Under the pieces are notes generated by a model. It was given only the letters and a program-made list of their open reading frames with translations, did not search any database and was not told the DNA's origin. Shown one piece after another: positions 1 to 3,807 of a stretch of 6,584 nt of DNA. How positions within the stretch are numbered: the stretch's first letter is position 1; each line of letters begins with the position of its first letter. The stretch is from the NCBI GenBank assembly GCA_964517355.1, contig CAZFCK010000253.1, positions 1-6,584 of the forward strand, read 5' to 3'. The translations under genes were made by a program, and so were the position numbers. This stretch comes from CAZFCK01 sp964517355. Lineage in GTDB: Bacteria; Desulfobacterota; Desulfovibrionia; Desulfovibrionales; Desulfovibrionaceae.

Positions 1-49
1 TTGGAAATTGTTTCAGGGGAGAGCCTTGTTTCAAGGCGAAAATGCGCTA
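1..49 (-). repeat. Left arm of a 42-bp perfect inverted repeat that flanks the window
   Basis: Bases 1-42 are the exact reverse complement of 6533-6574. After one mismatch (43 against 6532), six more bases match (44-49 against 6526-6531). The match begins at base 1, so the repeat may extend left of the window. It contains the 15-base hairpin GCCTTG-TTT-CAAGGC at 23-37 and a second TGTTTCA core at 9-15. Read on the minus strand, it lies beyond the terminator of the leftward STAS gene. The right copy lies after the ATPase in the same orientation relative to transcription. This suggests a dispersed 3'-intergenic repeat, although transposon ends or recombination sites cannot be excluded. Confidence 0.9.
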
Positions 50-74
50 GCGTATTGTCGGCTTGAAACAAGGC
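23..74. repeat. 52-bp near-perfect palindrome (long hairpin or cruciform)
   Basis: GCCTTGTTTCAAG (23-35) is the exact reverse complement of 62-74. Inside these arms the pairing resumes at 37-39/58-60, 41-43/54-56 and 45-47/50-52, with a G-T wobble at 44/53 and mismatches only at 36/61 and 40/57. The centre lies between 48 and 49. Each arm can also fold alone: 23-37 forms a 6-bp stem with a TTT loop, and 62-72 forms a 4-bp stem with an AAA loop. A fourth TGTTTCA core follows at 77-83. The structure is directly visible; its function is unknown. It could be an RNA hairpin, a protein-binding palindrome or a REP-like element. Confidence 0.85.
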
Positions 75-91
75 CGTGTTTCAAAATTCAT

Positions 92-149
92 TATAAAAAA
101 GAACGTGCGAGAGGGGTAAACCTTGGAAAAGGTTTTCCCCTCTCGCACG
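92..149 (-). terminator. Strong intrinsic terminator for the leftward STAS gene, perhaps bidirectional
   Basis: A 13-bp perfect GC-rich stem (104-116 with 137-149) continues, after a T-T mismatch, into a further 7-bp stem (118-124 with 129-135) closed by a GGAA loop. Read leftward, the stem is followed by a T-rich tract, TTCTTTTTTATAA (complement of 103 down to 91), the classic intrinsic terminator layout. Read rightward, it is followed only by CTCTTCTT, so it could also stop rightward transcription entering the window, less efficiently. It lies about 190 bases past the STAS stop codon. Confidence 0.8.
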
Positions 150-341
150 CTCTTCTTGAAAAGCTTATCAATTTCAATTAAGACGATAAATACCTATCAC
201 ATTGATTTTAATACATTTTAATAGAGAAGTTTTTTAAAAACAGTGCATTGATGCCACATGTCCCAGCCGATACAAATCATTTCAAAACGGACAACCCGGG
301 GGAAAAACCTCCATGCGGCATCCGTCAGGCGGGGACCTCTG
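150..341. other. Gene-free, AT-rich spacer downstream of the STAS gene
   Basis: I see no credible gene here. Roughly 160-245 is much richer in A and T than the rest of the window. It holds a perfect 9-bp direct repeat, ATTTTAATA, at 205-213 and 215-223 (10-base period, one helical turn), and the palindrome TTTTTAAAAA at 231-240. On the leftward transcript this would be the 3' untranslated region of the STAS message between its stop codon and the terminator. Confidence 0.5.
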
Positions 342-671
342 TTATTCTGAAAGGGCTTCTTCCACGGAATCGCTAATCTGAAACATGGTGGAAAAGCCGG
401 AAATGGAAAAGACTTCCTGTACCATTCCCGACAAATTGCAAAAACGGATATTGCCTTGCACCGCTTTGACTTTTTTCGCAGCTGACAAGATACTGCGCAG
501 GCCGGCGCTGCTGATGTATTCCAGCCCCCCCAGATCAACCACCAATACGCCTTCGCCCTTTTCAAGCCATTTGGCGCACTCGCTCTCGAATTCAGGCGCC
601 GTAACCGCGTCCATACGTCCTTTGGCCTTGATGACGACGCCGCCACCCTGCTTCACGCTATCGAATTCCAT
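342..671 (-). CDS. STAS-domain anti-sigma-factor antagonist (SpoIIAA/RsbV type)
   Basis: This 109-residue protein is a single STAS domain, the usual length for stand-alone anti-sigma-factor antagonists. Such proteins are cytoplasmic switches: the unphosphorylated form binds an RsbW/SpoIIAB-type kinase and frees its target, and phosphorylation of one serine breaks the complex. The hallmark is visible at 46-59, DLGGLEYISSAGLR. By alignment with SpoIIAA (DSSGL), Ser55 is the likely phosphorylation site, with Ser54 next to it. The N-terminal strand VVIKAKGRMDAVTAPEFE is also typical. The start is fixed by a good ribosome binding site. The gene is transcribed alone, away from its neighbours; no kinase, PP2C phosphatase or sigma factor is visible in the window, so the partner is unknown. 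A run of seven G on the coding strand encodes Gly48-Gly49, just before the phosphorylation loop. The family call is firm; the pathway is not known. Confidence 0.93.
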   Translation of the reverse strand: MEFDSVKQGGGVVIKAKGRMDAVTAPEFESECAKWLEKGEGVLVVDLGGLEYISSAGLRSILSAAKKVKAVQGNIRFCNLSGMVQEVFSISGFSTMFQISDSVEEALSE

Positions 672-679
672 GCAATAAT

Positions 680-685
680 CCTCCC
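680..685 (-). promoter_or_regulatory. Ribosome binding site of the STAS gene
   Basis: GGGAGG on the minus strand lies 8 bases before the ATG at 671-669. It supports this start codon. Confidence 0.8.
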
Positions 686-910
686 AATTATCATATGCGC
701 ATGTGGCGTTATCCGCGCAGAGCGAAACAGAAGCGGGCCTTCAAGCCGCCTCCGCCGACCGCGGATTTCGCACATGGCAGCAGTTCTTGCGCTTCCACGC
801 GCCAACGCGTTATCTTGGTCCCCAGTCTTTGACCGCCACACATGCGCTACGGCGAGCGCAGATGCATGACCGGCGATGCAAAACACATTTTATCAACCTA
901 TCATCGGCAC

Positions 911-916
911 AAGGAG
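911..916 (+). promoter_or_regulatory. Ribosome binding site that sets the start of the acetolactate decarboxylase
   Basis: AAGGAG lies 6 bases before the ATG at 923. The alternative in-frame ATG at 842 has no Shine-Dalgarno sequence before it, and its extra 27 residues are unlike the family. The 923 start is therefore preferred. I could not find a convincing promoter in the 251-base divergent spacer 672-922. Confidence 0.85.
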
Positions 917-922
917 AAGTCC

Positions 923-1816
923 ATGTCCGACACTCCAACTCCTTGGGACGCGCTCACTCGGACCCTGCCCCAAGAACTCGCACAACTTGTTGAACTGGCG
1001 GCGAAACAGGCAAACCTCGAACCCCTCGAGTATGTAAGCCGGGTGCTGCAAAAAGCCGTGAACCAGGCCCTGCCCCACGCCTGTGGTGGCGGAAAAGACG
1101 AAAACGCCGTATATCTCAGCGCTCCGGTCACAGCCCTGGTAGAGGGGCTCTACCGGCAAAGTCACACGCTCCAGGAGTTGCGCCGGTGGGGCGACTTCGG
1201 ACTCGGCACCTTCAACGACCTGGATGGCGAAATGCTGCTGCTCGACGGCCGGTTCCATCAGATGCCGGCCAATGGACAAGTGTGCCCGGTACCTGACGAA
1301 AAACTCGAATCAACACGCACTCCCTTCGCCTGCGTCACCTTTTTTCGGCCAGATACCACCGATCATATCACCACCGAGATGGATCGGCAGGACATCTTCA
1401 CCTTCCTCGACTCCATTCTGCCCTCACGCAATATGCTGTACGCCATACGTGTCGAAGGACGTTTCACTTCGGTGCGGGTTCGCTCCGTGCCGCGTCAACA
1501 GGGGCAGGACGAAAGACCTCTGGTCGAGGTTGCGAAAAACCAGCCTGAATTTTCCTTTGAAAACATCCTCGGCAGCATGGCCGGATTCTACACCCCGCCC
1601 ATGATGCAGGGCCTCAACGTGCCGGGCACGCATCTGCATTTTATCGACGCAACCAACACAAAAGGGGGGCATCTCCTGGAATGCCTTGTGGCCGAGGCCG
1701 CTGTCGCGGTGCAACATGTGCCCCGCCTTATCGCCGGATTGCCTCTGAGTCTGGATTTCATGACCGCCGACCTGAGCCGCGACATACGGGACGACCTCGA
1801 CAAGGTGGAACGCTGA
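923..1816 (+). CDS. budA: Alpha-acetolactate decarboxylase with an N-terminal helical extension
   Basis: The enzyme converts 2-acetolactate to acetoin and CO2 in the cytoplasm, a route that diverts pyruvate to a neutral product. The protein has 297 residues. Residues about 64-290 show the family pattern: SAPVTALVEGLY (66-77), GDFGLGTFNDLDGEM (90-104), TPFACVTFF, GFYTPP and LNVPGTHLHFID. The zinc ligands are His237, His239 and His250; their spacing (2 and 11) equals that of the Bacillus brevis enzyme (His194, His196, His207). Glu103, Arg187 and Glu253 are the likely counterparts of its conserved active-site Glu and Arg. There is no signal peptide, unlike the exported Bacillus enzyme. Residues 1-60 are extra: LPQELAQLVELAAKQANLEPLEYVSRVLQKAVNQA, split here at about 15-34 and 35-49, reads like a ribbon-helix-helix domain. 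Acetolactate synthase is not adjacent. The codons for Lys-Gly-Gly just before His250 form AAAAGGGGGG. Confidence 0.95.
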   Translation: MSDTPTPWDALTRTLPQELAQLVELAAKQANLEPLEYVSRVLQKAVNQALPHACGGGKDENAVYLSAPVTALVEGLYRQSHTLQELRRWGDFGLGTFNDLDGEMLLLDGRFHQMPANGQVCPVPDEKLESTRTPFACVTFFRPDTTDHITTEMDRQDIFTFLDSILPSRNMLYAIRVEGRFTSVRVRSVPRQQGQDERPLVEVAKNQPEFSFENILGSMAGFYTPPMMQGLNVPGTHLHFIDATNTKGGHLLECLVAEAAVAVQHVPRLIAGLPLSLDFMTADLSRDIRDDLDKVER

Positions 1817-1876
1817 CCCACCGCCGCTGTGACGCCGGATGAAATCATGTCCGACCTATTACTCGGTGCATAAGAT

Positions 1877-1904
1877 TTGTAAATTTCTTGCACTCAGGTA
1901 TAAG
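1877..1904 (+). promoter_or_regulatory. Weak sigma70-like promoter candidate after budA
   Basis: TTGTAA (1877-1882) and TATAAG (1899-1904) are separated by 16 bases and match the consensus at 4 and 5 of 6 positions. A transcript would begin near 1911 and run straight into the 1944-1973 hairpin. This is pattern matching only. Confidence 0.25.
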
Positions 1905-1943
1905 GAAGGTTACGCCATTGGCGGGGCCTGCGGCGCATGACGC

Positions 1944-1973
1944 GGGAGCGGACATCTACATTTGTCCGCTCCC
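1944..1973 (+). terminator. 11-bp hairpin, possible terminator or processing signal after budA
   Basis: GGGAGCGGACA (1944-1954) pairs perfectly with TGTCCGCTCCC (1963-1973) around an 8-base loop. It lies 128 bases after the budA stop. The following bases (ATCAAAGAGC) contain no T tract, so it is not a standard intrinsic terminator. It may stabilise a 3' end, stop polymerase with help from Rho, or act as a binding site. Confidence 0.4.
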
Positions 1974-2027
1974 ATCAAAGAGCCTGTTGTTCAATAAACA
2001 GGTCCCGATACATTTACCATGCTGCGC

Positions 2028-2057
2028 TTTACAATCCGACATCCACCTGCGTAAAAT
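2028..2057 (+). promoter_or_regulatory. Sigma70-like promoter candidate for the exported-protein operon
   Basis: TTTACA (2028-2033) and TAAAAT (2052-2057) each match the consensus at 5 of 6 positions, with an 18-base spacer. Transcription would begin near 2064, leaving a leader of about 100 bases before the ATG at 2167 that includes the 2119-2134 hairpin. It is the best promoter match I found in the window, but it is unproven. Confidence 0.45.
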
Positions 2058-2166
2058 GGCGATATGTGTTGTATTGACCGCAGCGCGCCTTGTTGTCGAC
2101 CGTGTTTAAGGCTGCCCTCAAAGGACCGCCTTTGCGAACGTCAACGATAAAGAATACGGAGCACCG

Positions 2167-2580
2167 ATGTCTCCCATGCGCCCCCGCCCTTCACGCATCA
2201 CCCGCTTTCCGGCTTTGCCGCTATTGACCATGATGTTGGGATGGTTCATCGCGCAATGGGCCGGCGCCCCCCTCGCGGCCCATGCCGGGGAACCTTTCAT
2301 GGACGCCAACAAGACCTGCACCATGAAAATCACGGACCAGGAGAACGATACGTTCTTGGTGGCCGTTATCTGCGAACATGATAAAAAACTGACCAACTGG
2401 CTGTGTCCGGAAGTTGAACAGATGCAATTCACTCCGTATGAATGCAGGGAGCAACTCAGACAACAAAGCAACTTGGCCGATGATGCGCGTCCCAAAAGCA
2501 CGGGCAGGCTCATCCGGATTTATGCGGAAAGCAAGGAGCGCGTGCCCCACGTGCTCTGCGGCAGACTATGCAAACCCTGA
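2167..2580 (+). CDS. Small exported cysteine-rich protein of unknown function
   Basis: I do not recognise this 137-residue family. Residues 1-40 form a signal peptide: an arginine-rich start (Arg5, Arg7, Arg10, Arg13), a hydrophobic core at about 14-38, and a cleavage site after Ala-His-Ala (38-40). The mature part of about 97 residues has six cysteines (51, 69, 80, 93, 131, 135), enough for three disulfide bonds, which fits a folded periplasmic protein. It has no membrane segment after the signal peptide. GGAG at 2158-2161 lies 5 bases before the ATG. Its last 13 bases overlap the start of the solute-binding protein gene, so the two are very likely cotranscribed and translationally coupled. 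This suggests related roles in the periplasm, perhaps as partners. Its function cannot be read from the sequence. Confidence 0.75.
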   Translation: MSPMRPRPSRITRFPALPLLTMMLGWFIAQWAGAPLAAHAGEPFMDANKTCTMKITDQENDTFLVAVICEHDKKLTNWLCPEVEQMQFTPYECREQLRQQSNLADDARPKSTGRLIRIYAESKERVPHVLCGRLCKP

Positions 2581-3710
2581 AAACTTTTTTTTACCTCCTG
2601 CTGCTTTTGTGTTGGGGAAGCACTCTTTCCGCCGCACCGAAGAGTATCAACTTCGGGTTCCACGAAAACTTTCCGCCTTTTTCCTTTCTTGAAAAAGGGG
2701 TCCCTACGGGATTCGATGTGGAATTGCTGGAGGCCGCCCTTTCCGGCAGCGGCTATGCGCTGCGCTTGCGCCCCATGCGCTGGGATATGATACTTCTCGG
2801 CCTCGGCAACGGGAGCCTGCATGTGGCCTCGGGCATTGCCAGAACCCCGCAGAGGGACAAGGCGTGGCTCTTCACACGCCACCCCGGCACGCTCCTTTTC
2901 ACGCGCATCTTCCAACGCACACTCAAGAATATTCAAAGTCTTGAAGACCTGCGCGGTGCAAAAGCCGCCGTACGGCGCGACTCACTCTATCAATACGACC
3001 TGCAACGCCTCGGCCTCTTCAACATTCAGCTCTACGACAGCCAGAAAAGCGCCATACAAGCCTTGTGGGGAGCACAGGCGGACCTTGCGTGCACCGCGGA
3101 CAAAATCGGCTACTATTACGTGTCCAGCAACAATTTTTCCGGCATCAGCGCCACAGGACAGCCCTTGCGCGTCACACCTCTGTATTTCGCGCTGCACAAG
3201 GAACAGGCGCCCCTGCGCGATGCCATAGACAAAGGTCTTGAGCGCCTCTGGCGGTCAGGCCAATACAACCGCATCTATCGCAAGTGGTTCGTTCCCCCTC
3301 TTGAAGAACGAGAAATCGCCACCTTGTTGACCATGGCCCGGGAAGGCGCCGACAAATCATACGTGCCCTACAGCCTGCGCCACACGGGCGCGGCCATCCT
3401 TACCCGGTCCGGACGTTACTACGCCGCCGGAGCCATGGAAAACGGGCAATCCAATCTCAATGCCAGCGCTTTGACCCTTGCCGTGCATCAGGCAATATCC
3501 AGGGGCGATACAGATATCCGGGCCGCGGTCAGCCTTTCCGCAGACGGCAGAGCAGTGCCGCCCACGGCCAATGAACGCCGTCTGCTCTACCAGTTCGACC
3601 GGGGCGTGCTTGTGCTCACGGAGCCCGACCCCAAACAATACGTGACCATCATGGTCGCGGATCTCCTGCCCTATCCCGAGGGGTTCTCCCCCTGGAGAAC
3701 AGACTATTAA
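2568..3710 (+). CDS. Periplasmic family 3 solute-binding protein fused to an inactive cytidine-deaminase-like domain
   Basis: This 380-residue protein has three parts. Residues 1-23 are a signal peptide (Lys5, hydrophobic 7-20, cleavage near Ala22/Ala23); Cys15 lacks a lipobox. Residues about 26-242 are a family 3 solute-binding domain: FPPFSF (35-40), PTGFDVELL (46-54), TPQR with Arg96 as the likely ligand carboxylate-binding residue, a second lobe with ADLACTAD (171-178), and the closing helix GQYNRIYRKWF. Residues about 248-375 follow the cytidine deaminase pattern: SYVPYS (264-269), GAAILT (274-279), MEN (290-292), ASALTLAV (299-306) and LLPYPEGF (366-373). The zinc and catalytic residues are gone: Cys-Ala-Glu is Ser300-Ala301-Leu302, and the two later cysteines are Thr333 and Glu336. 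The protein is therefore predicted to bind ligand, not deaminate. No ABC permease or ATPase lies nearby, so it may be a sensor or an orphan receptor. No clear Shine-Dalgarno site precedes the ATG; translation probably depends on the overlapping upstream gene. Confidence 0.88.
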   Translation: MQTLKTFFYLLLLLCWGSTLSAAPKSINFGFHENFPPFSFLEKGVPTGFDVELLEAALSGSGYALRLRPMRWDMILLGLGNGSLHVASGIARTPQRDKAWLFTRHPGTLLFTRIFQRTLKNIQSLEDLRGAKAAVRRDSLYQYDLQRLGLFNIQLYDSQKSAIQALWGAQADLACTADKIGYYYVSSNNFSGISATGQPLRVTPLYFALHKEQAPLRDAIDKGLERLWRSGQYNRIYRKWFVPPLEEREIATLLTMAREGADKSYVPYSLRHTGAAILTRSGRYYAAGAMENGQSNLNASALTLAVHQAISRGDTDIRAAVSLSADGRAVPPTANERRLLYQFDRGVLVLTEPDPKQYVTIMVADLLPYPEGFSPWRTDY

Positions 3711-3719
3711 CCCCCTTCC

Positions 3720-3748
3720 TTTACCTTTCTCCTGACTCTGTGTATAGA
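3720..3748 (+). promoter_or_regulatory. Candidate sigma70 promoter for the cation ATPase
   Basis: TTTACC (3720-3725) and TATAGA (3743-3748) are separated by 17 bases, each matching the consensus at 4 of 6 positions. They sit in the 97-base gap after the solute-binding protein gene, about 60 bases before the ATPase start. No terminator is visible in the gap, so read-through from the upstream operon is also possible. Confidence 0.35.
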
Positions 3749-3807
3749 CTGGGGGAAAATTACAGTCCGCATCCCACATCAGCCATACCGTATCGCAAGG
3801 ATTCCGC

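Larger units (their letters stand above)
1817..2166. other. 350-base spacer with hairpins and candidate promoters, no gene seen
   Basis: No credible coding region is present. Three hairpins are visible: an 11-bp stem at 1944-1973, a 6-bp stem CCTGTT/AACAGG at 1983-2002, and a 6-bp stem CAAAGG/CCTTTG with an ACCG loop at 2119-2134. Two promoter-like sequences are listed separately. The last hairpin would lie in the leader of the exported-protein operon, about 30 bases before its start codon, where it could affect translation or RNA stability. Confidence 0.5.

Noticed and set aside
1..86. CRISPR array or insertion sequence end at the left edge
   Set aside because: The repeated units are inverted and unevenly spaced, without spacers of constant length, and no transposase or cas gene is present.
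687..692. GATAAT as a -10 box for the STAS gene on the minus strand
   Set aside because: No -35 match lies at the right distance, and the implied start would fall on the ribosome binding site.
775..790. Sigma54-like promoter TGGCAG-N6-TTGC
   Set aside because: The spacing between the GG and GC elements is one base too long, and sigma54 promoters tolerate almost no change there.
842..922. Upstream in-frame ATG at 842 as the start of the acetolactate decarboxylase
   Set aside because: It has no ribosome binding site, while the ATG at 923 has AAGGAG at the right distance. The extra residues have no family resemblance.
1888..2109. Open reading frame of 73 codons in the spacer after budA
   Set aside because: It begins with TTG without a ribosome binding site, runs through two hairpins and a promoter candidate, and its product has no recognisable pattern.
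2601..2615. Lipoprotein signal at Cys15 of the solute-binding protein
   Set aside because: The residues before the cysteine are all leucine, whereas a lipobox needs Gly, Ala or Ser at -1. An ordinary signal peptide site near Ala22/Ala23 fits better.
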